Shown piece after piece: positions 18,893 through 27,528 of a stretch of 64,000 nt of DNA. The translations under genes were made by a program, and so were the position numbers. Numbering within the stretch: the first letter of the stretch is position 1; each line of letters starts with the position of its first letter. The notes beneath the pieces were generated by a model, which did not search any database, was not told the origin of the DNA, and worked only from the letters and a program-made list of their open reading frames with translations. Source of the stretch: Achromobacter veterisilvae (GTDB lineage Bacteria; Pseudomonadota; Gammaproteobacteria; Burkholderiales; Burkholderiaceae_B); NCBI RefSeq assembly GCF_900496975.1, contig NZ_UFQC01000008.1, positions 1 to 64,000 of the forward strand, written 5' to 3'.

Positions 18893-19162
18893 CTATTCCT
18901 GCTCACCGAATTTGCTGTCGAACAGTGTTTCAATTTCGGAAAGGGCTTGCTCGGCATCGTTGCCCGAAGCCTCCAGCCTGACCGTCACGCCCAGCCCGGC
19001 CGCCAGCATCATGACGCCCATGATGCTCTTGGCGTTCACGCGCTGCGCGCCGCGCGAGATGAAGATCTCGCTGGAAAACTTGCTCGCCAGTTGCGTCAGT
19101 TTGGCGGCCGCCCGGGCGTGCAGGCCCAGTTTATTGCTGATGACGATGTCTGTATTAGGCAT
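18893..19162 (-). CDS. ptsH: PTS phosphocarrier protein HPr
   Basis: 89 aa. The phosphorylated His is in GLHARAAAKLTQ (~15) and the regulatory Ser region is AKSIMGVMMLAAG (~46). HPr relays phosphate from EI to EIIA; the Ser site suggests HPr kinase control, as in other betaproteobacteria. Start MPNTDIVIS is chosen by family alignment. Lies between an EIIA-Man-type gene and ptsI. Confidence 0.95.
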   Translation of the reverse strand: MPNTDIVISNKLGLHARAAAKLTQLASKFSSEIFISRGAQRVNAKSIMGVMMLAAGLGVTVRLEASGNDAEQALSEIETLFDSKFGEQE

Positions 19163-19272
19163 AGGGAACATTATGACCGCGGCTTGGCGCCGCAGTATGG
19201 ATTGCAGCAAAACGTCGAACCGCTCACCGGCATGAAAATATCAGCCGACATAATAGGGCAAATTTCCGCCCG

Positions 19273-19674
19273 TCAGTCTACACGCAAGACGCCCTGCACT
19301 CCCCCGGCCAGGGCCTTTTCGCGCGTTTCGGCCAAGGGCAGGCCGCGATAGGTCAGGGCCCGCAGCAGCATGGGGGTGTTCAACCCGGCCAGCACACAGC
19401 ACTGGATGCCTTGCGCCTGGGCGTCGGCGACGGCCCGCTTGGCGATGTTGGCGGGGGTGGCTCCGATCAGGTCGGTCAGCACCAGCACCCCGGCGCCATG
19501 CTCCTGCTCCAGGATGTCCTTCAGGACGTCCGGAGCCAGATCGTCCGGCCGGTCTTCGGGCTGGATATCGTGAATGGCCAGCATGCCGTCAAGGTTGCCC
19601 ATGACGTGGCTGGCGCATTCGCGCATCGCCGCGCCCAGGGGCGCGTGCACGACGATGACAATACCCGTGGTCAT
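19273..19674 (-). CDS. PTS EIIA component, mannose family
   Basis: 133 aa, starting MTTGIVIVVHAPLG with the phosphorylated His at position 10; the second signature is VLTDLIGATPANIAKR. It accepts phosphate from HPr. No EIIB or EIIC gene is adjacent, so with HPr and EI it probably forms a regulatory rather than a sugar-transporting PTS. 17 bp after gshB, same strand. Confidence 0.92.
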   Translation of the reverse strand: MTTGIVIVVHAPLGAAMRECASHVMGNLDGMLAIHDIQPEDRPDDLAPDVLKDILEQEHGAGVLVLTDLIGATPANIAKRAVADAQAQGIQCCVLAGLNTPMLLRALTYRGLPLAETREKALAGGVQGVLRVD

Positions 19675-19690
19675 GGCGGATTCCGGGAGT

Positions 19691-20659
19691 TCAGGCCGAG
19701 GCTTTGGCCGCCACGGCTTTTTCCAGCGCCGTGACGAACATGCCCGCGACATCGAAGCCAGTCTGTTCCGCGATCTCGACGAAGCAGGTGGGGCTGGTGA
19801 CGTTGACTTCGGTGACGTAATCGCCGATGACGTCCAGGCCGACCAGCAGCAGGCCGCGCGCGGCGAGCTTGGGCGCCACGGCCTCGGCGATTTCCCGGTC
19901 GCGCGGCGACAGCGCCTGGGCGACGCCGCGTCCGCCGGCCGCCAGGTTGCCGCGCGTTTCTCCGGCCAGCGGGATGCGGGCCAGCGAGTACGGCACCGGT
20001 TCGCCGCCGATCAGCAGGATGCGCTTGTCGCCCTTGACGATGTCGGGGATGTAGCGCTGCGCCATGATGGTGCGCGCGCCGTTGTCCGTCAGCGTTTCCA
20101 GGATGGCGTTCAGGTTCGGGTCCTTGGGCTGGAGCCGGAACACGCCGGTGCCGCCCATGCCGTCCAGCGGCTTCACGATGACGTCGTGATGCACGTCATG
20201 GAAGGCCTTCAGGCGGGCCATGTTGCGGGTCACCAGCGTGGGCGCGGTGAACTCGCTGATTTCGGTGATGGCCAGCTTTTCCGGGTGATTGCGGATCGCG
20301 GCGCCGCCGTTGAACACCCTGGCGCCCTGCGCCTCGGCGTATTCGAGCAGGTGGGTGGAATACACGTATTCCATGTCGAACGGCGGATCCTTGCGCATGA
20401 CCACCGCGCCGAATTCCGCCAGCGGCAGATCCTGGGCGGCGGACTCGCGCCACCAGTCGTGGCCGTGCAGATCGGCGTCCGCGGCCAGTTCGATGGGCGT
20501 GGCGACGGCCTTGACCGTGCCGCCCTCGATGTAGAGATCGCCCTGCATGGCCACGCTGAGCGTATGGCCGCGCGCCACCAGGGCGCGCATCATGGCGACT
20601 GAGCTGTCCTTGTACGCCTTCAGCAGCGGCAAGGGATCCAAAACGAACAAAACGTGCAT
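19691..20659 (-). CDS. gshB: Glutathione synthetase
   Basis: 322 aa ATP-grasp enzyme joining gamma-glutamylcysteine and glycine. The start MHVLFVLDPLPLLKAYKDSS matches the GshB N-terminus. ATP-grasp motifs include VVMRKDPPFD, VKPLDGMGGTGVFRL and INVTSPT-like EVNVTSPTCFVEI. It heads the gshB-EIIA-ptsH-ptsI row and lies 153 bp after infC with a hairpin between. Confidence 0.96.
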   Translation of the reverse strand: MHVLFVLDPLPLLKAYKDSSVAMMRALVARGHTLSVAMQGDLYIEGGTVKAVATPIELAADADLHGHDWWRESAAQDLPLAEFGAVVMRKDPPFDMEYVYSTHLLEYAEAQGARVFNGGAAIRNHPEKLAITEISEFTAPTLVTRNMARLKAFHDVHHDVIVKPLDGMGGTGVFRLQPKDPNLNAILETLTDNGARTIMAQRYIPDIVKGDKRILLIGGEPVPYSLARIPLAGETRGNLAAGGRGVAQALSPRDREIAEAVAPKLAARGLLLVGLDVIGDYVTEVNVTSPTCFVEIAEQTGFDVAGMFVTALEKAVAAKASA

Positions 20660-20678
20660 CGCGACACCCTGAACGGAC

Positions 20679-20704
20679 GCCGCCTTCCCTCGCGGGAAGG
20701 CGGC
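20679..20704. other. Intergenic hairpin between infC and gshB
   Basis: GCCGCCTTCCC, 4-nt loop, GGGAAGGCGGC: an 11-bp perfect stem without a T tract on the minus strand. Function unclear; it may separate the infC and gshB transcripts. Confidence 0.4.
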
Positions 20705-20812
20705 TTTGTGACATCGTAGCGCAGAGCCGCCCAATAAGCGAACCCGCCGGTCCACGGAGCGGACGGCGGGTTGAACGAGCGGCCGGGCCTCCCAAGAGGC
20801 CGAGGCTGGAGC

Positions 20813-21364
20813 TCAGGCCGCCGATTCGGGCTTGCCCGCGGGCACGGCCTTCTTCTTGGGCGCCAGCACCATGACCATCTGACGGCCTTCGAGCTTAGGC
20901 ATGGCTTCGACCTGGGCAAGTTCCAGCAGATCGTCGCGCACACGTTCAAGCACCCGCATGCCGAGTTCCTGGTGGGCCATTTCGCGGCCGCGGAAACGCA
21001 GCGTCACCTTGGCTTTATCGCCTTCCTCGAGGAAGCGGCGCAGGTTGCGCAGCTTGACCTGGTAGTCGCCCTCGTCGGTGGCCGGACGGAATTTGACTTC
21101 CTTGACCTGGATGACCTTTTGCTTGGAACGGGCTTCGGCCTGGCGCTTCTGCTCTTGGTACTTGAATTTGCCGTAGTCCATCAAACGGCAGACCGGCGGC
21201 TCGGCGTTCGGCGCGATTTCCACCAGATCCACGTCGTTTTGCTCGGAAAGACGGAATGCGTCGGCGATCTTGACGATGCCGAGCTGTTCTCCGTCCAGAC
21301 CTATCAGGCGCACCTCGGGGACGCGGATTTCACCGTTGATGCGATTGGCTTTTTCAGTGGCGAT
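20813..21364 (-). CDS. infC: Translation initiation factor IF-3 (AUC start)
   Basis: 183 aa with the family N-terminus [19 protein letters not shown] and both IF3 domains ([12 protein letters not shown] linker region; [27 protein letters not shown]-domain). The first ATG/GTG would lose ~16 conserved residues. AGGAGCT lies 6 bases before an in-frame ATC at 21364-21362, so translation almost certainly starts at AUC. E. coli infC uses the rare AUU and IF3 represses itself through it. 20 bp after thrS. Confidence 0.95.
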   Translation of the reverse strand: MATEKANRINGEIRVPEVRLIGLDGEQLGIVKIADAFRLSEQNDVDLVEIAPNAEPPVCRLMDYGKFKYQEQKRQAEARSKQKVIQVKEVKFRPATDEGDYQVKLRNLRRFLEEGDKAKVTLRFRGREMAHQELGMRVLERVRDDLLELAQVEAMPKLEGRQMVMVLAPKKKAVPAGKPESAA

Positions 21365-21384
21365 GTTGAAAGCTCCTAGAAATG

Positions 21385-23337
21385 TTAAGCAGCGCTGCTG
21401 TCAGGGTTGACGACGTCGCGGCGGGTGGACACATCCTCGGACAAGCGCGCGACGAAGTCGTCGAATGCGATGGCGCCAAGGTCCAATCCGCCCAAACCGC
21501 GTACGGCTACGGTGCCGTTTTGTTTCTCCTTGTCGCCGACGACAAGGATGTACGGCACCTTTTGCAGGCTGTGCTCCCGAATTTTACGAGTGATTTTTTC
21601 ACCACGCAAATCGGACTCTACTCTAAAGCCTTGTTTTTTCAGGCTTTGCGTGATTTCCGCCGCATAATCGGCGGAAGGTTCGGAAATGCAGCATACGACG
21701 GCCTGCACCGGGGCCAGCCAAGGGGGCATCGCGCCGGCGTGGTTTTCGATCAGCATGCCGATAAACCGCTCCAGCGAACCGAGGATCGCCCGGTGCAGCA
21801 TGACCGGCGGGCGGCGCTGGTCGTTCTGGTCCACGTACTCGGCGCCCAGGCGCACGGGCATGGAGAAGTCGACCTGGATCGTACCGCATTGCCAGTGGCG
21901 GCCGATGGCGTCCTTCAGGGTGTATTCCACCTTCGGGCCGTAGAACGCGCCTTCTCCGGGCGAAATCTCGAATTCGCAGCCCGTGCGGCGCAGGCTTTCC
22001 ATCAGCGCCTGTTCGGCCGTATCCCAGACTTCGTCCGAGCCGATGCGCTTTTCAGGACGCGTGGCGACCTTGTACAGCACCTCGGTGAAGCCGAAGTCGC
22101 GGTAGACCTTCTGCAGCAGGGCCGTGAAGTCGGCGCATTCGTCCTGGAGCTGTTCTTCGGTACAGAAAATGTGGCCGTCGTCCTGCGTGAAACCGCGCAC
22201 GCGCATCATGCCGTGCAGCGAGCCCGAGGGTTCGTTGCGGTGGCATTGGCCGAATTCGCCATAGCGCAGCGGCAGTTCGCGATAGGAGTGCAGGCCGGAA
22301 TTGAAGATCTGCACGTGGCCCGGGCAGTTCATCGGCTTCAGGCCGTAGACGCGGTTCTCGGACTCGGTCGTGAACATGTTTTCACGGTAGTTGTCCCAGT
22401 GGCCCGTCTTCTTCCACAGCGACAGGTCCAGGATCTGCGGCGCCTTGACTTCCTGGTAGCCGTTGTTGTTGTACACGGCGCGCATGTATTGCTCGACCTG
22501 CTGCCACAGGGCCCAGCCCTTGGGGTGCCAGAAGATCAGGCCGGGCGCTTCGTCCTGGAAGTGGAACAGGTCGAGTTCGCGGCCGATCTTGCGGTGGTCG
22601 CGGCGCTCGGCCTCTTCCAGCATGTGCAGATAGGCTTCCTGCTCTTCCTTGGTCGCCCAGGCCGTGCCGTAGATGCGCTGGAGCATCTCGTTCTTGCTGT
22701 CGCCGCGCCAGTAGGCGCCGGCCACCTTCATCAGCTTGAAGACCTTCAGCTTGCCCGTGGACGGGACGTGCGGGCCGCGGCAGAGGTCGACGAAGTCGCC
22801 TTCGCGGTACAGGCTGAGCGTCTCGTTCGAGGGGATCGAGGCGATGATCTCGGCCTTGTACTTTTCGCCGATGCCCTTGAAGAATTCGACGGCGTCGTCG
22901 CGCGACCATTCTTCGCGCGTGACGACTTCGTCCTTCTTGGCCAGCTCGGCCATTTTCTTCTCGATGGCGGCCAGGTCTTCGGGCGTGAACGGGCGCTTGT
23001 ACGAAAAATCGTAGTAGAAGCCGTTGTCGATCACCGGACCGATGGTGACCTGGGCGTCCGGAAACAGCTCCTTGACGGCATAGGCCAGCAGGTGGGCCGT
23101 GGAGTGGCGGATCAGGTCCAGGCCGTCGGCGTCCTTGGCGGTCACGATCGCCAGGCGGGCATCGCCCTCGATGCGGAAGCTGGTGTCGACCAGCCTGGAT
23201 TCCGCGCCCTCAAACGTGACTCGCCCGCCCAGGGCGGCCTTCGCCAAGCCCGTGCCGATCGATTGCGCCACTTCGGCAACCGTTACCGGCCCCGGATATT
23301 GGCGCTGCGAACCATCGGGCAATGTGATCTGTACCAT
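21385..23337 (-). CDS. thrS: Threonyl-tRNA synthetase
   Basis: 650 aa. TGS domain (~1-62), editing domain with [16 protein letters not shown], class II catalytic core ([41 protein letters not shown]) and a C-terminal anticodon-binding domain. It charges tRNA-Thr and edits Ser. Starts MVQITLPDG with AGGAAA upstream. A threonine-codon leader peptide and terminator precede it. Followed by infC as in E. coli. Confidence 0.97.
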   Translation of the reverse strand: MVQITLPDGSQRQYPGPVTVAEVAQSIGTGLAKAALGGRVTFEGAESRLVDTSFRIEGDARLAIVTAKDADGLDLIRHSTAHLLAYAVKELFPDAQVTIGPVIDNGFYYDFSYKRPFTPEDLAAIEKKMAELAKKDEVVTREEWSRDDAVEFFKGIGEKYKAEIIASIPSNETLSLYREGDFVDLCRGPHVPSTGKLKVFKLMKVAGAYWRGDSKNEMLQRIYGTAWATKEEQEAYLHMLEEAERRDHRKIGRELDLFHFQDEAPGLIFWHPKGWALWQQVEQYMRAVYNNNGYQEVKAPQILDLSLWKKTGHWDNYRENMFTTESENRVYGLKPMNCPGHVQIFNSGLHSYRELPLRYGEFGQCHRNEPSGSLHGMMRVRGFTQDDGHIFCTEEQLQDECADFTALLQKVYRDFGFTEVLYKVATRPEKRIGSDEVWDTAEQALMESLRRTGCEFEISPGEGAFYGPKVEYTLKDAIGRHWQCGTIQVDFSMPVRLGAEYVDQNDQRRPPVMLHRAILGSLERFIGMLIENHAGAMPPWLAPVQAVVCCISEPSADYAAEITQSLKKQGFRVESDLRGEKITRKIREHSLQKVPYILVVGDKEKQNGTVAVRGLGGLDLGAIAFDDFVARLSEDVSTRRDVVNPDSSAA

Positions 23338-23375
23338 CGGGAGTATTTCCTGGGAGGTTCTTGGAACTGAAAATC

Positions 23376-23414
23376 AAAAAACGGAAACGAAAAACGCGGC
23401 CTGGAAGCCGCGTT
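23376..23414 (-). terminator. Attenuator terminator in the thrS leader
   Basis: On the minus strand AACGCGGC, loop TTCCAG, GCCGCGTT is followed by TTTCG and a further run of Ts. It lies ~40-75 bases before the thrS start, so it would block thrS unless relieved. Confidence 0.7.
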
Positions 23415-23478
23415 CTGTTGATTGTCTTGCTGAGTCCTGCCGCTGACCTGACACGGAGAAACCCGACGCACGAAAAAA

Positions 23479-23535
23479 CTAACGCGACATAGGGCGAAAG
23501 TTCCGGGTCGTAGTTCGTGCCAGCGGGAAAAACAT
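23479..23535 (-). CDS. Putative thrS leader peptide with three Thr codons
   Basis: An 18-codon ORF encodes MFFPLARTTTRNFRPMSR, with three consecutive Thr codons (ACT ACG ACC). Its last codons contain GTCGCGTT (minus strand, 23488-23481), which can pair over 8 bp (one G-U) with AACGCGGC, the 5' arm of the downstream terminator. A ribosome held at the Thr codons would leave that element free; one reaching the stop would cover it. No strong Shine-Dalgarno is visible. Too short for routine gene finding; inferred from layout. Confidence 0.5.
   Translation of the reverse strand: MFFPLARTTTRNFRPMSR
23481..23488 (-). promoter_or_regulatory. Antiterminator element of the thrS leader
   Basis: GUCGCGUU in RNA, overlapping the end of the leader peptide, complementary to the full 5' arm of the terminator at 23407-23414. 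Confidence 0.45.
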
Positions 23536-23589
23536 GGTCTTGGAGCCTGTGCGGGGCGCAGTCAATGAAAGCTGCGCTTATCGTCGACG

Positions 23590-23595
23590 ATTGTA
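23590..23595 (-). promoter_or_regulatory. Probable thrS promoter -10
   Basis: TACAAT preceded by TGC, an extended -10 element, about 50 bases before the leader peptide ATG. The -35 region is poor. Confidence 0.4.
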
Positions 23596-23647
23596 GCACT
23601 ATTTACGTCTTTTCCGTGGTGAAAGCGCGACAGTCCGGCATGGCCCC

Positions 23648-24559
23648 CTACCCCAGGCCGCGGCAGCCGGCCAGGGTTGCCAACGCGTGGGCCACACCCT
23701 CTTGCCAGGGCGGCGCATGGATGCCGAACACGCGGGCAAGCAGGCGGGTGTCCAGGCAGGAATTCGAGGGCCGGCGCGCCGCGGCCGGATACCGCGACGA
23801 AGGCACGGGCTCGATGTCCTGCGGCCTCGAATCGACCGGCAGGCCCGCGCGCCCGGCCTGCGCGGCGATGAAACAGGCGTATTCGTGCCAACTGGCCGCC
23901 CCCGCGGCCGCCAGATGGTACAGGCCGAACGGAAAGCCGTCCCCGCCGTTCTCCAGGTAGCGCGCCACGGCCAGCGCGGTCGCGTCGGCGATGTAGGCCG
24001 CGCCCGTCGGAGCGCCGCGCTGGTCGTCCACCACCCGCAGCGCCCTGGCCTGGCGCAGCGCCGTCAGCACGGTCTTCAGGAAGTTGTCGCCCACGACCCC
24101 GTAGACCCAGGAGGTCCGGAACACCAGGTGGGCGGGATTCGCGGCCTGGACGGCGCGTTCTCCCGCCAGCTTGCTGCGTCCATAGGCATTCAGGGGCGCC
24201 GGCGCGTCGTCCTCGGCGTACGGGCCGGGCTTGGCGCCGTCGAAGACGTAGTCGGACGAATAGTGCACGATCAGCGCGCCGCGGCTGGCGGCGAGCGCGG
24301 AAAGCTCGCCCGCCGCTTCGCCATTGATCCGCATCGCGCGCACCGGGTCCTCTTCGGCGCGCTCGACGGCGGTGAAAGCGGCGGCATTGACGACGACGTC
24401 GGGCTTTTCCCGGCGAACCAGCCGCGCCAACTGCAAGGGATGGGTCAGGTCGCAATCGCGCCTGCCCGCTGCCGCGACCTCGCCCAAGGGCGCAAGGCTG
24501 CGCCGCAGCTCGAAGCCCAACTGCCCGTCCCTGCCCAACAGCAGAATCTTCTTTGGCAT
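23648..24559 (-). CDS. dTDP-4-dehydrorhamnose reductase (RmlD family)
   Basis: 303 aa extended SDR: nucleotide-binding LLLGRDGQLGFELRR, SSDYVFDG and the catalytic Tyr-Lys in NAYGRSKLAGE. RmlD reduces dTDP-4-keto-L-rhamnose in the last step of dTDP-rhamnose synthesis. No rmlA/B/C genes are nearby, so assignment to that step is by family only. It stands alone before the thrS promoter; the divergent neighbour is a LuxR-type response regulator. Confidence 0.87.
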   Translation of the reverse strand: MPKKILLLGRDGQLGFELRRSLAPLGEVAAAGRRDCDLTHPLQLARLVRREKPDVVVNAAAFTAVERAEEDPVRAMRINGEAAGELSALAASRGALIVHYSSDYVFDGAKPGPYAEDDAPAPLNAYGRSKLAGERAVQAANPAHLVFRTSWVYGVVGDNFLKTVLTALRQARALRVVDDQRGAPTGAAYIADATALAVARYLENGGDGFPFGLYHLAAAGAASWHEYACFIAAQAGRAGLPVDSRPQDIEPVPSSRYPAAARRPSNSCLDTRLLARVFGIHAPPWQEGVAHALATLAGCRGLG

Positions 24560-24724
24560 GCTTCCCGCCCGCCTGGTCGGCCCAGCGCACTAGGGTGCAA
24601 CAGTCCGATTTTGGCGCGTTTCCTGTGCGGATAGCCAGACGAAAACGTAATCTGCCCACTCGAATCTAGGACCGATGGCAAACCCAGCGCGGGGCCGGCC
24701 GCCGGCATTCCGCCCAAACCGACT

Positions 24725-25480
24725 GTGGATGCACAGATGAAACCTGTCTCAGCGCCGAACACCGAAGCGCTTCCCTCTTCGACCCCCGCGCGCGCCGATG
24801 CCGGCGACCTCCCCGGCACGCGCCAGCACCTGCTCATGTCGCGCCCGCCGCCCGTCGTCAACGTCGCCATCCTCGACGACCATCCCGTCATCGCGGTGGG
24901 CGTGGGCGCCTACCTGGAAAGCCGGCCCGGCTTCCGGGTCCTGCACCAGGAAACCTCCTCGCGAGGGCTGCTGGAAAAGCTGTCCCATTCGCCCTGCGAC
25001 GTGGCGCTGGTGGATTTCTACCTGCCCCTGGAACCCTGGGACGGCGTGAGCTACTTGCGGCGCCTGCGCCGCTATCACCCCAACATGGCGATCATCACGT
25101 TCTCGGCCGGCAACCGCCAGGAAACCCAGTACGCCGCCTTCCGCGCGGGCGCCAACGGGTATCTGGCCAAGCAATGGGGCATGGGCCTGCTGCCGGAAAT
25201 GATCCGCGGCGTGCTCGGCGGCAAGCACACGTTCCTGTCGGTGCACGACGGCAGGATCCAGGCCCGGGAGCCCACCGCCCCGCACGAGACGCTCACGGCC
25301 TCGGAAGTGGAGATACTGCGCCACATCAGCCAGGGCCTTTCCGTGACGCAGATCGCGGCGCGGCTGGTACGCAGCAAGAAGACCATCAGCACGCACAAGC
25401 GCTGCGCCATGCGCAAGCTGCAGCTTTCCGACGACCTGTCGCTGGCGCTGTACCTGCGCGAGAAATTCTCGAATGACTGA
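24725..25480 (+). CDS. LuxR/NarL-type response regulator, RcsB-like
   Basis: About 251 aa from GTG 24725; Mets at residues 5 and 38 are alternative starts and no clear Shine-Dalgarno decides. The receiver has DDHPVIAVGVGAYLE, phospho-Asp in DVALVDFYLP and Lys in GYLAKQW. The C-terminal HTH is LTASEVEILRHISQGLSVTQIAARL. The overall layout resembles RcsB/BvgA-type regulators. No kinase is adjacent. Convergent with hemN. Confidence 0.85.
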   Translation: MDAQMKPVSAPNTEALPSSTPARADAGDLPGTRQHLLMSRPPPVVNVAILDDHPVIAVGVGAYLESRPGFRVLHQETSSRGLLEKLSHSPCDVALVDFYLPLEPWDGVSYLRRLRRYHPNMAIITFSAGNRQETQYAAFRAGANGYLAKQWGMGLLPEMIRGVLGGKHTFLSVHDGRIQAREPTAPHETLTASEVEILRHISQGLSVTQIAARLVRSKKTISTHKRCAMRKLQLSDDLSLALYLREKFSND

Positions 25481-25512
25481 CGATGGCGGCCAGCCGCCAT
25501 CGCCCGCGGCGC

Positions 25513-26943
25513 CTAGATGATGCGCGAGTAGCTGGCGCCGCTGGCCGCCGACTGCAGATACCGGTCGAAAGCCATGGCGACGGCGCGCACGAAGTACCAG
25601 CCCAGGCCGGTCACGTGCAGTTCTCCAGGCCGCAGGTCGACCAGGCCCAGTTCGGCCAGATTGGCCATCTGCAGCAGTTCCTGGCTGAAGTAGTCGCCGA
25701 ACCGCAGTTTGTGGCGCGCCTCGATCCGCGCGAAATCCACCCGGCCCTGGCACATGACGTCCATGATGACTTCGCGCCGCGCCAGATCGTCCCCGCTCAG
25801 CACGAGCCCTCTTTCGACCGCGAACCGTCCCGCCTCGATGGCGGCGTAGTACTCGTCCAGCCCTTTCGCGTTCTGGCTGTAGGTGTCGCCGATGCGCCCG
25901 ATGGCCGACACGCCCAGGGCGACCAGGTCGCGGTCGGGCTGCGTGCTGTAGCCCTGGAAGTTGCGATGCAGTTCGCCGCGGCGCTTGGCGATCGCCAGCG
26001 AGTCGGAATCCAGGGCGAAATGGTCCATGCCGATGTAGGTGTACCCCTGCTTCAGGAAACCGTCGATGGCGGCGCCCAGCAGGCCGACCCGCGTGGCGCG
26101 GTCCGGCAGGTCGGCCTCGTTGATGCGGCGTTGCGGCTTGAAGCGCGAGGGAAGATGGGCATAGGCATAGAGCGCGATGCGGTCGGGCCGCAGTTCGACG
26201 ACCTGCGCGATGGTGCGGGCAAAGGATTCCGTGGTCTGCAGCGGCAGGCCGTAGATCAGGTCCACGTTGACCGAATCGTAGGCCAGCGCCCTGGCGCTGC
26301 GCACCAGCGCCTGCACGTCCTCGAAGGACTGCACGCGATGCACCGCGACCTGCACGCGCGGGTCGAAATCCTGCACGCCGAAGCTCAGGCGGTTGAAGCC
26401 CAGTTCGCGCAGGTAGGCCAGCCGCTCGGGCGTCGCCGTGCGCGGATCCACCTCGACCGACAGTTCGGCGTCGGGCTCGAAGCGGAACGCGCGGCGCAGG
26501 TCCGCCATCAGGCGGGCCAGTTCGGCATCGGAAAGGAAAGTGGGCGTACCGCCGCCGAAATGCAGTTGCGACACGGGCACGCCCTCGCCCAGTTCCCGCA
26601 CGTGCAAGCCGATCTCGGCGGCGAGCGCGTCCAGGTAGCGGGCGGCGCGGTCATGGTGGCGGGTCACCACCTTGTTACAGGCACAGTAGTAACAGACCGA
26701 CTCGCAGAAGGGGATGTGCACGTAGAGCGACAGGGACTCGTCCGGACTCGTGGCGCGCCGCTGCCGCAGCGCCAGCCGGTAGTCCAGTTCGCCGAAACCG
26801 GCGTGGTACCGGTCCGCGGTGGGATAGGAGGTGTAACGGGGCCCGTTCTTGTCCAGCCTGGCCAGCAACTGGGGCGGAAAAAAGGGCTTGGCGACCGCGG
26901 GGGCCTGGGTTTCTGGCGGTAAAGGACGTAGGGCGGCTTGCAT
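25513..26943 (-). CDS. hemN: Oxygen-independent coproporphyrinogen III oxidase
   Basis: 476 aa radical SAM enzyme. The iron-sulfur motif is HIPFCESVCYYCACN (CX3CX2C); HFGGGTPTFLS and the HemN C-terminal domain follow. It decarboxylates coproporphyrinogen III without oxygen in heme synthesis. An FNR-like box (26979-26992) lies 36 bp upstream, fitting anaerobic induction. The ATG at 26943 matches family N-termini; a longer open frame upstream is not used. Confidence 0.95.
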   Translation of the reverse strand: MQAALRPLPPETQAPAVAKPFFPPQLLARLDKNGPRYTSYPTADRYHAGFGELDYRLALRQRRATSPDESLSLYVHIPFCESVCYYCACNKVVTRHHDRAARYLDALAAEIGLHVRELGEGVPVSQLHFGGGTPTFLSDAELARLMADLRRAFRFEPDAELSVEVDPRTATPERLAYLRELGFNRLSFGVQDFDPRVQVAVHRVQSFEDVQALVRSARALAYDSVNVDLIYGLPLQTTESFARTIAQVVELRPDRIALYAYAHLPSRFKPQRRINEADLPDRATRVGLLGAAIDGFLKQGYTYIGMDHFALDSDSLAIAKRRGELHRNFQGYSTQPDRDLVALGVSAIGRIGDTYSQNAKGLDEYYAAIEAGRFAVERGLVLSGDDLARREVIMDVMCQGRVDFARIEARHKLRFGDYFSQELLQMANLAELGLVDLRPGELHVTGLGWYFVRAVAMAFDRYLQSAASGASYSRII

Positions 26944-26978
26944 ACCCTGAATTATTCCCCCGTGCCGGCCACCCCCCT

Positions 26979-26992
26979 TTGATCTTGCGCAA
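26979..26992. promoter_or_regulatory. FNR/Anr-like box
   Basis: TTGAT-CTTG-CGCAA against the consensus TTGAT-N4-ATCAA: one half is perfect, the other differs by two bases. Located between divergent hemN and a small gene. Confidence 0.55.
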
Positions 26993-27043
26993 ACCTTGGC
27001 ACGTAAAATGCAGCCATTCAAGCCGCACAACGAGGACACCACC

Positions 27044-27310
27044 ATGGGCACTGAATTGGATGGCCGCCTGTTGGCCATGCGCCAGGCATTGGCGATCGCC
27101 ATCGCCCTTTCCACCCGCAGCAGTCCCCAGGCCACCGGCATGGCGCTGGAACTGCTCAACGACCTGAAGGCCGGCCTGGAGGACGCCCCGTCGGACAGCC
27201 CCTTCGAAACCCCCGAATGGGTGGTGGGCGCGCATGACGAACTGGACGGCATCGCCCGCCTGGTGCGCGCCTTCACCCAGACGCCCGAGCCGGACGACGA
27301 AGCCCGGTAG
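27044..27310 (+). CDS. Small conserved-looking hypothetical protein
   Basis: 88 aa from ATG 27044 (GAGG 9 bases upstream). Mostly helical and acidic, with an N-terminal helix RLLAMRQALAIAIALS and a C-terminal acidic tail. No recognised domain. It is divergent from hemN across the FNR-like box, so it may be oxygen-regulated too, but nothing in its sequence shows a function. Confidence 0.65.
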   Translation: MGTELDGRLLAMRQALAIAIALSTRSSPQATGMALELLNDLKAGLEDAPSDSPFETPEWVVGAHDELDGIARLVRAFTQTPEPDDEAR

Positions 27311-27389
27311 GCCGCCGCCGGGCGCGCCATGACATCCCTTCCCCCTGCTTTCCCTTTCCCCGCCTCCCTCTGGATCACACCGCCCTAGC

Positions 27390-27401
27390 TGGCCTGACCA
27401 C
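27390..27401. promoter_or_regulatory. GntR-type operator copy 1
   Basis: TGGCCTGACCAC, repeated exactly 100 bp further on. The TGG/CCA ends fit GntR/FadR-type half-sites. Confidence 0.5.
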
Positions 27402-27489
27402 CGCTGCGAAAGAGGTGGAATCCCTGTGATCGTTTTCCCTCGAAGCATGAAATTTCCCTTCTTATTCAATGAGGGGATGCCTATATTGG

Positions 27490-27501
27490 TGGCCTGACCA
27501 C
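27490..27501. promoter_or_regulatory. GntR-type operator copy 2
   Basis: Second TGGCCTGACCAC, within GTGG-CCTGA-CCAC and TGGT-6-ACCA dyads, 28 bp before the FadR-type gene start. Confidence 0.55.
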
Positions 27502-27528
27502 TGGCATGCGTTCTCGCGACTCCGACAG

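Noticed and set aside
23210-23599. 129-residue minus-strand ORF over the thrS leader and thrS start
   Set aside because: It overlaps thrS out of frame and has no domain; the short Thr-codon ORF in another frame fits the terminator layout better.
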